DNA of 64,000 bases from Akebia trifoliata (GCA_017979445.1 CM030714.1:14255892-14319891), one strand, 5' to 3'; counted from the first letter of the stretch, positions 45,301 to 57,259 are shown. Numbers and translations are program-made. The notes: generated by a model not told the origin, from the sequence alone.

Positions 45301-48300
45301 AGTTCGTTTTCAATTTCGACTTTGAAAAATCATTTTTTTAATACTTGGTTAAATTTTCATAGATTTCCAGCTTTTCTGTCTTATGGTTTTATCTTTGTTT
45401 TCGAGTCTCTCGACTCAACCAAAACCATCGAATGGAATTTGTTGATTCTTTATGGATTTCGAATTGCTTTAAAAGTAAAATTACTTTAATAGATATGTAG
45501 GAAATTAGATGATAAATTGATTGATTTAATCGATGGATGGATAAAGAGAACGTATGTTCTCGACTGATTGATGGGACAGTGCCTCCAGTTTTACGTAGTG
45601 GCCATGCCACGTAAAACGTGATAGATGGATAGAGAGATGAGATGGTTGATGGATAGATATGACAGATAACTGTCACTGGAGGGTACTACCAGATTTTGTT
45701 TGTATTTTCGATTAAAAGAAATGATATATTATATACAAAATAAATTATTTTGTTTACCAGTAAAAATTTGTAGAAAACCCATAAAGAGTGACGCGTTGCT
45801 ATGTATCCGGAAGCGGCGAGTCAATCTAGGATAACACTAGATGTCATATGCTCTTCGGTAGTATGAGATACCTTAGAGCATATTACAGCTTATGAAATCC
45901 GAGAATTTCTCCTACTTATTTCCTGGGAAACGTTGTGTGTAAAGACGGTCTCTGTATAGTGTAGAGCTAGGCGGGGTTCACATGTATTGCCTCTTGATAG
46001 GTTTCGACGCGAGGGGTCTCCTGGGCTAATTAGTGATCACTATTAGTCTGTAGTCGTCAAACGGTCGACCTCACCGTTAGTTGAACTCAGTATTGGGTTC
46101 TTGGTTAACGGCCAGTATGAGCCGGATAAATGATCATCCAACCGTGGTATGCTAGACCGGCCACAAAATCAGATTATAACGATGGGATTCCACATCGGAG
46201 GTTAAGTTTGGAATATCGTATTGCCATAGCCGAGGCGGTTATATCGGCGTGTTCCTCTGCTCTCTTATCGATTACACCGCCGTGTTCTTATTATGTATCT
46301 TTTCTTATTTTGTGATGTTTGATAGATGTTTTCATTTAAAAGATGCATATGTTACTTTAAATGATAGAAATGATAGGTTGAAATTATTTAACTGTTTATT
46401 GAATATTCTTAGACATTTATCGTATGTTACATTATGAAAAACTTACATTATTTAACTGTTCAACTGATTACTCGTGCAAGTATGACTCGTTGTTAGAACG
46501 GCGTTCATCCTGCTGAGTAACATTCCCCTGTTACTCACCCTATCCTTCTCCTTCCAGATTATTCAACTTTTGAAGAACCGTTCTTTGAGGAGTCTTTTGA
46601 GGAGGTCCTCGAGGAGGATCAGATTGATGTCTTGCCGCCGCCATGTCTTTGAGGACTAGTAAAGGATCTTAGCGGTTTTTGGTTGTAGATAAGAAACATG
46701 GTAGTTTAGAAAATTTTGTAATCTGATGAATTATGAGATTAAAGATCTTGACTTATATCAGTGTTTGTCGATTTCTTCTGCTTACTCTAGACTCTCGTAT
46801 AGATGTTAGTTAAATGTTTATTCCGCTGCGTATATTTTCTTTTCATAAGTATTATTATTTATGAATGTTCTGTCAGATTGTGTGATTGATTACCTCACAC
46901 CTCGAGATTCTAACCGATGAATCATAGGGATTCGTGTTGGGATTTCGGGGCGTGACAGGTTTGGGTTAAGGACTTGAGCTACAATAGGGTGGTTACTGTA
47001 AAGGTTTAGGCTAAACCCAAAAGGGTTTGAGTTGCGGGGTTTAATTACAATGAATCCAGATGAGTTTGAGTTGCAGGCTTTAATTACACTAAAGCTAAAC
47101 TATGGCCCAGATATGATAGACCAATGATCTCTGATATCCAATCAAATTTGGTTGAGAAACATGATTCTAATATTTTTGGTTTTTAAGGCTTGGTTTTGAT
47201 GATGACAACAATCACTATGACCAGAGGGGTGTGCACAACTTATCAATCAACACAAGTGGCCCAAAATTTAGCAGTGTTTCTCATCATATGGAAAAATGTA
47301 TCAATTGTACTTGAATACAATTTACCATGTCAGTCTGAGCGATCCCCATGCAGGTGTGGTAACAAGAGAACGGTAAGTTCTCTTAGTATTTAAACAAGTG
47401 TAAAGTCTAAAATAGAGTTTTATCATAACGCGATACTGAAAAGCTTGACTTTGAACATCTATAGTAGAGAATCTGTTATAATTGACGGCTGGCTAGTCTG
47501 CCATGATGATGATTGATTCCACATATATAAAACTATGGAAATAAATGACATCGATGGTAGCTCTTGTTTTTGGGCATCAAGTGAATTAAGAGTGAAGGAA
47601 AGAAACACACCTCCAAACCTCCATTAATGTTTGCCTTGTGGTCATACTCAACGCCCTGGTTGGATCCTTCTGAAAATCAACAAAATCCCATTTCACTAAT
47701 TAAAATTTATCTGTTAGTGTGTACCACTCATACAACACAAATGAAGTGTATTATCTAATCGATTTATAGAACATAGTTCAATAATGGTTTCTATGTGTAT
47801 ACATTAACCTGAGTTTGCTTTAAGAACCCACCTCTATTTGCCTCCGAGTTTTTGCAACGTCTAGAGGACATGTCACAGCAGCAGCAAGGCTTCCTGCAAC
47901 AAAACCAGCAGAGAAATTTGCCCCAAGAACACTTGTTGCATTGGCATCCTTACCCCCCACCAGACCAAGAATTGTTCTCCTAATCTTTATATAAAAAGAA
48001 AGATAACATCAGTGAATTGGACTTGAATCAATAAAAAAAATAACTAGAACCCACAAATATAATCCATGGGACTGCATTTGATGATGAAATATTACCGGCT
48101 CAAGGGTTGACCAGCAAATTGCTGAAAATGGAACATCACGAGCAAGTTGTGCTCCCACGCCTGACCACAAGATACGGTAGTATTGCACTGCTTAAACAAG
48201 AGGTCAACCATAATAAGCAGATTAGCCCAAAAAAGTTTAAAAAAAGGATTGCAAGAAAACAAGCTCTAAAATACAATCTTTAAGAGAGTTAAGAGATTCT

Positions 48301-51300
48301 ATTACTACTTTTTAGATGAGTATAGTTAGGAATCTCCAAGGCTGTTGTCCAGACATCAACAAGGACCCACTTACTCGTTCATTTTTAGTGGAGGGAGTAT
48401 TAATAAATCGGTTTTATTAATTTGATTAGAATAGCCTACATTTTGCACAAAGAAATAAAACCTACCTATCCACTCTAAATATCTGAGTGACCAACTAGTC
48501 CTTCCAACATCAAGGAGGAGGGACATTGTAGTGTATTTGATTTGATGGTTTGAAAATGTCATTTTTTTAGTTGATAACTGTGCTAACGAGAACATATGGA
48601 AGGTTCTTCGAGACATACGGTTGGTGGACTGCTCGTTGCGTCTAACCGTTATAGGCTGTGGTCAGCCCAAAGGAGGGTCACATGTCTAGTGCGGCTGAGA
48701 CGGGACAAGATGGCCGGTGAGAATTGGCGATGAAAGGTTCCCATATGCCCAAAGGTGTAGAAGGATCTGGATTCGTGCAGTGTCTTGGCCTCCTTTGGGC
48801 GAAGTTTTTTCGCATTTGGGAGGCTTTAGCGTGGAAAATCTCGGCCCTTCAGAGGTATTATGGGAATAGTTAAAAGACAATTCACCTCCCTTTACCTTTT
48901 CCGGTGTCACTTAACAGCTTAACCAAGAATACCATTTATTAAATAGTGTAAGACTTAATTGATTCTTTATAATTCCATTCTAGACCAACTGAGAACCTAA
49001 TATCATGTAAAACTGAATAGTAAGTCAAGCTCAATATAAATATCAATCCAGGGAAAAACTTACAAATTTGAAGATTATTAGTGCTTCTGACAGGAGAGAC
49101 AACCCCAAGAAGTGTTTGCCAAACTCCTGGAGGCTTCACACCAGTTTGGATCTCTTTAAATGCCTATCGAAAATACAGAGTAAATAGAGCTATCACTAAA
49201 AATTGATTTGGGGCAAATATTGTATTGAAAAGGGGGGGTGGGCATTTAACACTGAAACAAATTTCTGAAGAAGACATGTCAGTATTGTGCTTATAAAATA
49301 TTAAATAAAAAAATAAAAACAAGTTAAGCTAAGAAAACATTGCATCATGGAATCAAATTCCTCAGAACACGTAAAATTGTTACAAATGTTGAAAAATGGC
49401 ATAGTACTCTTACGAACATAATTCCTCGGCCAAGCAACAATCTTTAAGATACATGTTTGGCTTATAGCCACTCAAAAATATTTTTTCACTAGCAGTTCAA
49501 ATGTATCGCTTTTGGGATGCCTGGGGACCCATTGTCAACCTAATCAGGTGACCCTAAACATCTAACCTACTATATTATGTTGAGCAATCATAAAATACAA
49601 TGTTCCAAAGAACAATTAATATGTTGGATGCAAGGTTTTAAATTTCATTTAAGTAAAGCTTGGAAATGGACATATTTCAATCAGTGTGGAGATACTGTAG
49701 AAATTCATAATGGAGATATTATAGAATCAATAGAAAACAAAGAAAATAAGGTTTCAATTGTAGGAGATGACAAAATAAGCACAAAATCACACCCATAACT
49801 CACAATGCTACATTCAACTACCATTTGGAGTAAGAAAAAAAGACCGACAAAATTAGTACATGCTATGCTACCCACAATATTTAAGACTTGGACTCTCGTA
49901 GTCAGACTGACAAAATTGAATGTTCATTATCACATTTTTCTTAATGAATTTCATTATCACATTATTTAAAAGTAAATAAAATCAAAAGCAGCTCATTTAT
50001 GACCTAAGGAGATCATAGCCACATGGATCTACAAACTATATGTAAATTATGTCTTCTAATTAAAAAAATCATTTAATCAAAAACTGTTTTAAATTGTGAT
50101 AATTAGACCATGCACCTACAAACTATATGTAACTATGTTTTCTAATTTATTAAAAATTCATTTAATAAAAAACTGTTCTAAATTGTGAGAATTAGACCTT
50201 TCATGTTGGACATATATACTAATTATTTAAAAAATGTCATATGACTGGCTGTACATTTCTCATTTATTACTGTTTATCAATTATACATAATTTTAAAATT
50301 AAAAGGAAAAAATAAATTATGTGAAAATTAAAATATGCTAGTAATGCTTCCTTTTGGCTCCTGTGGAAGTATTTTGATATATCTTGTGAAAATGTCGAAA
50401 TTTAATACAATGGTTGGATGCTTACGTCCCCTCATTGATATGTTGAATTAGATTGCATAATCTGAGGGAAAATATATCAGGTACAGATAACAGAGACGAA
50501 GGCTTTTAACACAACACTAGTCCTTAGCTGTTGAATATTCCAACATTGAGGGGGGCTTAGACCCATAGCTCAGTTGGTTAGACAAATACATTGAGTGCCC
50601 ACTTAGGCACAATCATACACATTTATGTTTACACCGGTGAGGCATCAATGGTAAATGCAAATATCAGCCTACGAAGTTCATTACCTGCATGCGCGTTCTT
50701 GCAAGTTCAATGGGATAACAAGAAATGCAAGCTAATGAGCGTGCCATTGAGCCCGCAACTAAAGGGACATATGGAGTCAAGTAAGGAGTATTCCGTGTCG
50801 TAAGTTCCTCGATCCAGTTGCGGAAAATGTCATAGCAAGGTAAATAAATCCCCACCTGGTTTACAATTTTAATACGTATTTAACTAATCAGAACAAATTA
50901 ATATGTGATGGAGAAGATTAAGTAATAATTTCCACCACCCACACCAATTGTTTAGAGAACTAACCCGTTTTGAGATAAATTTTGATGAAGGATGGAAACC
51001 AAACTATATATATATAAGAACAAACTTACAGTTGGTATGGCCAGAGCTAATGCAGCATTTGTGCCTCTCCACAGCCTTGCAAATCCTTCCTGCACAAACT
51101 CTATTGTTACATATCTCTGAACCATTGAAAACTGCATCCTAAACAAGGAGATGAGGACTTAGATAACAAGGATACTCCATAATTACTTTAGGGTATAAAT
51201 TTCTTTCAATGCACTTTAGCTTAGATACCAACAATTTATCTATATTATGCTTTTATGAAAATATTCTGCATAGTTACTAGACTTTCAACATTGTCATTTA

Positions 51301-54300
51301 ATCATATGTTAAATGACATCTGACATTGATGAAGCGGCCATATCTATGTTACATAGAAAGCACAATATCCATAAGTAGTAATTGAACGGAGTCCCAAGAA
51401 AAACTTTGCACATCGGCCAAAAGTTGGGAAATGAGTGTCAAGTAGTTTAGTTGTTTGTACGCTTACAAGTAATTGACTAAATGCACCAACCTGTCGAACA
51501 ATTTTATGAAAGACATCGAGGGTTCCTTTGTACTGAAAACATTCAGGAGGGCAAACTGGTTCTGTACCAAAAATTCCACCACGTGTGCATGATGGAGAAC
51601 ATCTCAGATGTGAAAACATCTGAAACAACATAATCCAGAGCCAAAATTAATCACTGAGATGATAACAGTTCTTGGTTCCAGAATTAAAGTGCTCTCTCTA
51701 TTGCAGAAGAAAAAAAAGTGACAAAGAAATTGCTGTATGTACTGCATGCTTAGAAAGGAATATGTCAGTCCCAAATAAATAAACTTTCTCATAATCAAAA
51801 ACTGGGATGTCGATTTTAGTTAGTTTGCCTTCTCTTTGAAAATGTTACTCGATGAATCTCTCTCGTGAAATGTGGATATTCAGATTTATCAAGAGAAGAA
51901 ACTATGTCCGTGTAAGACAAAATTAAAAGAAGGATTTTCAATAGTTGTTCAATCTTTTAGGGTTATAATCTGCCAGACACACACAATTTTGAATTTCAAG
52001 GTGTACATAATGCAATTGTTGTAAATGGAGATATCATTTCCATTTTTATTTAAGAATAGCAGGACATATGATTACCTGGTTGTAGTAGTGTTAGACGCGG
52101 GCAAATTAAAAAGTGAATAATTAAAGTTACTTCAAGACATATCTACGATTTATTTATTTTAAAATATGCCATAAGTTAAGGCTCTCAAAAAATTCCTCGA
52201 GGCTTTAAGAAAATACTCCTTCTCCCTCAAGGTCTTGTGCCTTATTCAAAGAGGAGTTAGAAGCTTATGCCTTCGGAGTGGCGTACACCTTTTGCACTTT
52301 TTACTAAGGCTTAAAATGGATGGGGATGTGTTGTATTTCTTTCTTCTCTATTTTCTGTAGTACCATTACATAATAGTTCTTATACTTGTAAAGTTGCCCG
52401 TATTCATCCTTGATCCTAAATTTTGGGATCAACTCATAAAGTAGGTCCTATTAGAATAGTCACCAAATCGGGGTGCAATGAGTTGGCAAGGAAAAAGTTT
52501 GGAGAAAAAAGAGGCAAATTTCAAAAACAAAAAAATGGCTAGGGCTACAAAATTCTCTCTTTGCACAAAGGTCCTGATGCGCCAACTTTGGAATAACTAT
52601 AATTTTCTTTGCCCAAGATGCATCAATCCCAGTCTTCCAAATTTCTAAAGTGTTTGGATTTAGCTGCACATTCCCCAAGATGACATGTTTGACTCGGATC
52701 AAGTGCAAATGTGCCCCACAATAGCTCCCTCCCTCAAGGAGATGAAGTATGCTGATATAACTAGAGCTTGCCTCCAAGAAGAAGAATCCACTAAACCTGG
52801 CCAAAAACTGCAATATGATCTTCCAACTTAAAGAACATGACATTCTACTCATGGTGAGATTCCTCTCGACTTGTCGAACATGAGATCCCACTAAAGGACA
52901 ATTTCCACTCAACTTGTAGAACGTGGCCCCCCTGTCATGGCCAATTTCCACCAAACTCGTAGAACATGAGATCCTGCTCATGGAGGATTTACACTAGACT
53001 TGAAGAACATGCGACCCATCATGGAAGGATTCCACATGACTTGTAGAACATGAGACTCAGCTTATGGTGTAGCTCCAACTGACCTATAGAAAATAAACCC
53101 AACTAGGTTCCATCCGATTTGTGCAGCATAAGATTCTACTCACGTAAAGCAAGAGATTTTAATAATAATGGGGCTCCACTAAACTTGTAAGCATGGGTCT
53201 ATGCTAATGGTGAGGTTCCACACAAGTTGTAGGACATGAGTGTCTGTTGATAAAGGCTTCCTCTCGATTTGTAAAATACAAGAATCCATTCATGACGGAT
53301 TCCTCCTGACTTGAAGACAATGTAAACTATGCGCAGACTATGTAGGACATGGGTCTTCACTAACTATGGGGTTTCATCAAACTTGTAAAGTATGAGGCTC
53401 CACTAACAGTGTGGTACCAAAAAATTGCAGAGTAACGAGATTCCACTCATGGAGGAGTTTCACTGAACTTGAAGAATGCAAATGATTGCATTGTTTGATT
53501 ATGCCCCCTAAGAACCTTTGAGTTGTGTAACATCTTGATTGGTCTTGAAATTGTATTGAATGATGTTGGTAAGTAAAAACTCCCATAATAGTATCAGAGT
53601 CCTTTATTGCATATGTGCGTGCATTTTGCACTGATTCCACGTACTAATTGTGCCATTGCACACATTGTGTGTAAGATTCTTCAGGTGGGATTGTCTTGAG
53701 CCTATAGGTTAGGCACTCACAAGTTTGGCAGTCCAATTATACATAATATGAATTGGGTGGTCCAAGCACACACAATATTTTGAGAAAAAGCTATCAACAA
53801 TATTGTTTTCAAATAAACATTTTCTAATACAACCCCGTCTAATCTTACACATCTTCATAAAACATTCATATACACACACACAAGCTGAATTCACAATCTA
53901 ATTGTAAACCTAAACCATAACTGCTACAAGTTGCCTTTCTTATTTTATAGACTGTATATTATATTAAACCATCCACACTATTTGTCTTCTTAATAGAAAT
54001 CTAGACAATAATCAATTACCCCCTTAAACCTTTTTCCTGTATACATACCGAATTTGGTCCAAGAGATGCCATACGACCACTAAAGTGATGCTCTGAATGT
54101 GAATAAAGTACTCCAGCAGCCTGTGCTTGCAACCGTATCTGTAGATTAGAAGGGGAATAAAAAAATAACTGTAAGACACATCAGAGCCCATTCGAATTTC
54201 CTAAAATTCAAGCATGATAGCCATAGAATCTATACAAAAGCATAATGATGACAAATTCCATCTTTTTTTCCTTCCTGACAAGTATCCAGACCATACACAC

Positions 54301-55043
54301 AATCAACTCTGAAAAGAGGAATCAAGTAAACAATAAACAGTGTCTCTAGAAAATCCCACATAATAATCCACAATTATTTACAATAAAAATGAAAACTGGG
54401 TATCTGTGAAAATTCACCATTGCATCCAATAATTTCAAAACTAATGAATATGTTCCATCATTTACACCAAAAATGAAAAACCCACATCACAAACTAACAA
54501 CATAGATGGAAAAAAGTAAAACTTAGTATCTAAAGTGATTCTCATGAAAACAAATAACATCGTACATAATAATGAGAAAAAAAAATATTCTACAGATCAC
54601 AGTTTGGGAAAAAAAAACCCTAAATAGGATTCTCAAAAACCCACATGAGAAATCAAGAATACCACAAAAAATAAACATTGGGTATCAGCAATAACAAATG
54701 GGCATTTTCTACAATCACACAAAATATCATAGAAAAAAGGAAAGAAAACTAAGATAAAATTGAGGAGAGATACCTTGGCCACATCAAGAGGGTTAACGAG
54801 AATCGCAGAAAGAACGGCAGCACCAGCAGCAGAGAAAGCTCGTTCTCCAAAACCCAACTTGAAATCTGAGAGAGTATTAGAATGGTGATGATGTTGAATG
54901 AGAGAAGCAGAAGTAGAAGTAGAAGCAGAAGCCTCTCTTCCATCAGCAAGCATAGCTTCCGAAACAGAAGAAACGTTTCCATCAAAATCAACTCTTGATG
55001 CCGCAGCACTCATCCATGACGGAATATTCCTTGAACAAACCAT
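39359..55043 (-). CDS. MTM1-like: Mitochondrial carrier, MTM1/SLC25A39-like (10 exons)
   Basis: Coding exons, in order: 55043-54774, 54138-54049, 51619-51491, 51089-51030, 50855-50685, 49163-49064, 48187-48096, 47984-47832, 47669-47611, 39491-39359. All introns are GT-AG; 1257 bases encode 418 residues. Three mitochondrial-carrier signatures are present: PLDVAKIR (85-92), YPIELARTR (230-238) and PLDVAKTRR (344-352). The first matrix loop carries four cysteines at 127, 131, 143 and 147 (CSPSC and CPPEC), a hallmark of the MTM1/SLC25A39 group. Yeast and plant MTM1 support manganese loading of mitochondrial superoxide dismutase, and mammalian SLC25A39 imports glutathione. The protein should lie in the mitochondrial inner membrane. 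The start at 55043 is the first ATG of the open frame; Met11 and Met31 are alternatives. The last intron is about 8.1 kb because two retroelements sit in it. The frame is intact. Confidence 0.93.
39844..40187 (-). repeat. 3' LTR of the Copia element, with HSE array and TATA box
   Basis: In element sense, U3 carries five copies of the heat-shock element GAANNTTCNNGAA, read on the plus strand at 39931-39943, 39970-39982, 40018-40030, 40066-40078 and 40105-40117. They lie in units of about 40-48 bases. They precede a TATA box (CTATAAATA, plus strand 39903-39911). An AATAAA signal follows at 39858-39863. The triplet motif reads equally on both strands. The array lies about 350-620 bases from the carrier's last exon (39359-39491). 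Confidence 0.9.
40182..41684 (-). pseudogene. Copia pol, C-terminal part: reverse transcriptase and RNase H
   Basis: A 500-residue open frame beginning MKVEMDALAKNKTWEL. The reverse transcriptase has FDVKNAFLHGDLEEEIYM, LYGLKQSPRAW and the catalytic YVDD at residues 179-182. RNase H shows YTDSDYAGS, RRSTSGY and SSAEAEFRAM. It continues the frame of the upstream pol segment; a TAG at 41694-41696 separates them where related elements have tryptophan. The function would be reverse transcription of the element RNA. The internal stop makes it a pseudogene as it stands, although this part of the frame is otherwise complete. Confidence 0.9.
40188..40200 (-). other. Polypurine tract of the Copia element
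   Basis: Minus-strand sequence AGCTTGAGGGGGAG abuts the 3' LTR, in the position of the plus-strand primer. Confidence 0.85.
41694..43646 (-). pseudogene. Copia pol, N-terminal part: protease and integrase
   Basis: A 650-residue open frame that begins at a TTG, not an ATG, because two consecutive stops (TAA TAG) lie just upstream in the same frame. The protease motif DSGAT is at residues 36-40. A pre-integrase HHCC module (HLQFGHPSF, then CDICEFAKH) is followed by the integrase core with HSDIWG, RSDNAREY and GVAERKNG, the D-D-E residues. The C-terminal part is proline- and glutamine-rich (PPTQNTPPFPLPEIEPPKQ). It ends at the TAG at 41694-41696. Confidence 0.9.
43671..43880 (-). pseudogene. 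Copia gag remnant
   Basis: From the ATG at about 43880 the minus strand reads MSEESGATNQS and then passes directly to LHGRPQNFSGRNGGGSRNWQ and to a stop at 43671. About 70 residues remain of a domain usually several hundred long. The UBN2 core and the CCHC zinc knuckle are missing, so the element would need capsid protein from elsewhere. Confidence 0.75.
43989..44008 (-). other. Primer-binding site of the Copia element
   Basis: Next to the 5' LTR the minus strand reads TGGTATTAGAGCCTTAGG. It matches the usual initiator-methionine tRNA site TGGTATCAGAGC with one difference. Confidence 0.8.
44009..44352 (-). repeat. 5' LTR of the Copia element
   Basis: Same length and sequence as the other LTR except for four substitutions. 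One of them (44193 region) breaks the third heat-shock element, leaving four perfect copies. The TATA box is at 44068-44076 on the plus strand. Confidence 0.9.
44429..46957. mobile_element. Gypsy-like solo LTR in the carrier's last intron
   Basis: Starts TGTAATGACCTG and ends TTCGGGGCGTGACA, with an exact duplication GGTTT (44424-44428, 46958-46962). 2529 bases without gag-pol. It has a TATA-like GATATAAATA near 44689 and matches the solo LTR at 24833-29603. Open frames inside (for example 45389-45676 and 46130-46315) lack any domain and I do not call them genes. Only 71 bases separate it from the Copia element. Confidence 0.88.
46963..47610. other. Remainder of the carrier's last intron
   Basis: No exon. 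It contains short repeated words (GGGTTTGAGTTG, near 47025 and 47066). A TTTTGATGATGACAACAAT stretch at 47195 resembles sequence often found near Copia LTRs, so another decayed retroelement may lie here. Confidence 0.35.
48188..49063 (-). other. Carrier intron 6 (49063-48188) with repeat fragments
   Basis: Contains a Stowaway-like end near 48375-48400 (AGTGGAGGGAGTATTA). A GC-richer block at 48640-48860 is built from words like GGTGTAGAAGGATCTGG and may be a dispersed repeat. No exon. Confidence 0.35.
49164..50684 (-). other. Carrier intron 5 (50684-49164)
   Basis: Mostly AT-rich, with no exon. At 50551-50640 the sequence ACCCATAGCTCAGTTGGTTAG matches the 5' half of a tRNA with a perfect Pol III A box. 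A B box and acceptor stem are absent, so it is at most a SINE or tRNA relic. A near-duplicate AT-rich stretch occurs at about 50030 and 50105 (CTACAAACTATATGTAA). Confidence 0.4.
51620..54048 (-). other. Carrier intron 2 (54048-51620), holding a minisatellite
   Basis: A 2.4-kb intron. The left half is unremarkable AT-rich DNA. Its centre is a degenerate tandem repeat listed separately. GC-richer sequence at 52190-52300 repeats words like CCTCGAGGC and resembles the patch at 250-345. Confidence 0.5.
52840..53480. repeat. Degenerate minisatellite, unit about 42 bp
   Basis: The core CGACTTGTAGAACATGAGA recurs with variation near 52866, 52907, 52952, 52993 and 53035, then more loosely to about 53480. 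Between cores lies CTCATGGAGGATTCCA-like sequence. A 173-residue open frame on the minus strand (52460-52981) reads partly through the repeat and is not a gene. Confidence 0.75.
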
Positions 55044-55315
55044 CCTTTTTTAATGCCCCTCTCCCAAACAATCGAAAGAGAGAATCCCAGAAAGCTTAAT
55101 AAAAAATGGATCAAAGAGAGACGAAAAAAGACCCCACAAGTCTCAAAAAAATAATAATAATAATAATAATAATAAAAATAGCCTACAAGGGTTTCCAAAT
55201 AGAATAATTTGGGTTTGGTGGTTTTTTCCAAATAAAGCAAGAAAAGAAACGAGTGATCTATATTTCAGAGTTACTTGCAAGAACACAAGTATCTTGGGAA
55301 GAAAGGTAGAGAACC

Positions 55316-55364
<49 letters not shown>

Positions 55365-56200
55365 GTGTGTTTCTAAGACCTTATGTTGTGCGTGGGAAGA
55401 GGAGAGCGAGACTCGTGGCCTGGAATTTCCATTGCCATATAAGCTGGTGGTCTCAATGGTCGAGATCGAGAGAGAGAATCGTTTCCATTGTTTTTAGGGA
55501 AAAAAAAAATATTAAAGGGTGTTTTAGACATTATCCTCCATGTTTTGTGGATATTTAACTCAGCTTCTACATTTTAAAATTAATTATATGTTCTTTGACC
55601 TTGGTATTCTCTTATAAACTAAAAGAAAACAACCTTAGTATCCTAATCTTGAATTTTAATTTCATTTTGAATCTATTGTTTTCAAACTTGTCTTGACCCC
55701 TTTCAGAAAACCTTGGTTTTTCTACTGAAATACCTTGGGTCTTCTCTTATAAACTAACCAGAGTTTGCACGAGCATCCTTTTTGAAATTAAGGGGATAAA
55801 AGAGAAAAAAAAACAATAAAGTTGGAGGCCTGTGAGAAGGATACATTTTTGTCAACAAAGAAAGTTTATGAAGAAAGGAAGCTCGGAGGAACAAGGAATA
55901 TAAAGAAGAAAGGGACAGATCTTAATATCCTGTAGGGTATACCTTACAGCTTACCATAAAGATATTGCTCTAAGATATAATTGTAAAAGGGCATAAGAGG
56001 AAAAATAATTTACAAAGTTGGAGGGGTATTCTTGAAAAGGAGCAAAAAATGTTATGTAATAAAATTGGAAAGGTATTCTTTGAAAAGAAGAGAAGAGAAA
56101 AAATAATTAAAAGTTGTCCTTAAGATTTGTGTAAGATTAAATCCAACCCCTCTTTATGTGCAAGATAAAGAGAATGGAGTCCATCGTTGTGTGATATTAT
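55044..56200. other. Upstream region of the carrier gene
   Basis: Holds the presumed 5' UTR and promoter on the minus strand. It includes an ATT-unit run at 55151-55175 and a (GA)n tract at 55327-55362, directly after TATATATATA. GA/CT tracts near start sites are common in plant core promoters, but no start site is proved here. From about 55500 to 56200 the sequence is purine-rich with no gene. Confidence 0.5.
55327..55362. repeat. (AG)n microsatellite
   Basis: Eighteen AG units without interruption, about 285 bases upstream of the carrier's start codon. Confidence 0.95.
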
Positions 56201-56399
56201 GGCCTTGCTTGTTTGCACCATAAACAAACACAAACTAAAATGTTTAAGTTTGTTTGCGGGATGTGGGTGTTTGGATGCTAAAATTCTGGTGGATCCCACC
56301 GTAAAGCAATATAAAACTTTATTAAAATTACAACGAAATCTCCGTAAAGTGTTGCGGAGAAAATACCTCCACAATTATGTTATGTAAACTTTCCCCTCA

Positions 56400-56450
<51 letters not shown>

Positions 56451-57251
56451 ACTTCTTAAACCTCTCTCTCTGTCCGTTCTCTTTGGCTTTCCCCAACTTT
56501 TTAAACATCACCCAATGTTAATATAATTATTATTTAAATAAAAAATCGTAAGATAGAATCCTATTTGGAGCTAGTAAAATTGTAAAATAAAAAAATGATT
56601 TTTTAAATATTGACGTTTTTATTTAAATGTAAGAAAAACGAGGGATAGAATCCTACCTCATTAATTTATATTTATTTTTTAAATTAAAAAAATGAATGTG
56701 GGATAATAGTCTTACTTGCATTAATTTATATTTATTTTTTATAAATTAAAAAAAAAATTTAATTAGATGTAGGGTATTAAAATGAGTTTGGGGCAAGTTA
56801 CGTTAAGGCACTATCAATGCTAATATCAACATGTTTGGGGCTATGGGATTTCTTTCCAAAATGAAAAATTAGCAAGTGAAAGTTGGTATCATGTTGTAGA
56901 TGTTTAAGGTAAATTTTAGGTGATTAAAGAAATTTTTGATTTCTATTATAATCTTGGTTTGAAGAGAATAATATTGTATGACCTATATGAAAATGTTTTG
57001 TCTATGATTTGTTTTAAAGTAATATGTAACCACTGATCCTTTTTTTTATATTTAACTTCAAACAAGGTTTTAAAAAGAATTTTTTTATTTTATTTTATTT
57101 ATTTATTTATTTTTTTCGTTTATGTGATAATTAAGCAAACGTAAAATTTTCCATTGGACACAACCAAACAATCTAATCACAAAACTATATAAATTTTAGT
57201 AAACACAAAATTTTGTGTTTGTGGTAGTTTACGTTGCAAACAAGCATGGCC
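56201..57251. mobile_element. TIR element of about 1.05 kb, superfamily unresolved
   Basis: The left end GGCCTTGCTTGTTTGCACCA and the right end (reverse-complemented GGCCATGCTTGTTTGCAACG) form an inverted repeat. Adjacent 3-mers are TAT and TAC. The interior is AT-rich, with a (CT)n run at 56404-56449 and no transposase. A GGCCTTGTTTG-type end fits PIF/Harbinger or hAT non-autonomous elements. Confidence 0.5.
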
Positions 57252-57259
57252 TACATATA

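Noticed and set aside
45389..45676. 95-residue frame as a gene
   Set aside because: It lies within the solo LTR 44429-46957, with no similarity to a known family and no splice or start support.
50555..50640. tRNA gene suggested by ATAGCTCAGTTGGTTAG
   Set aside because: Only the A-box half is present. There is no anticodon arm, B box or acceptor pairing; at most a relic.
52460..52981. 173-residue open frame on the minus strand
   Set aside because: It reads partly through the degenerate minisatellite, lies inside a carrier intron and has no domain.
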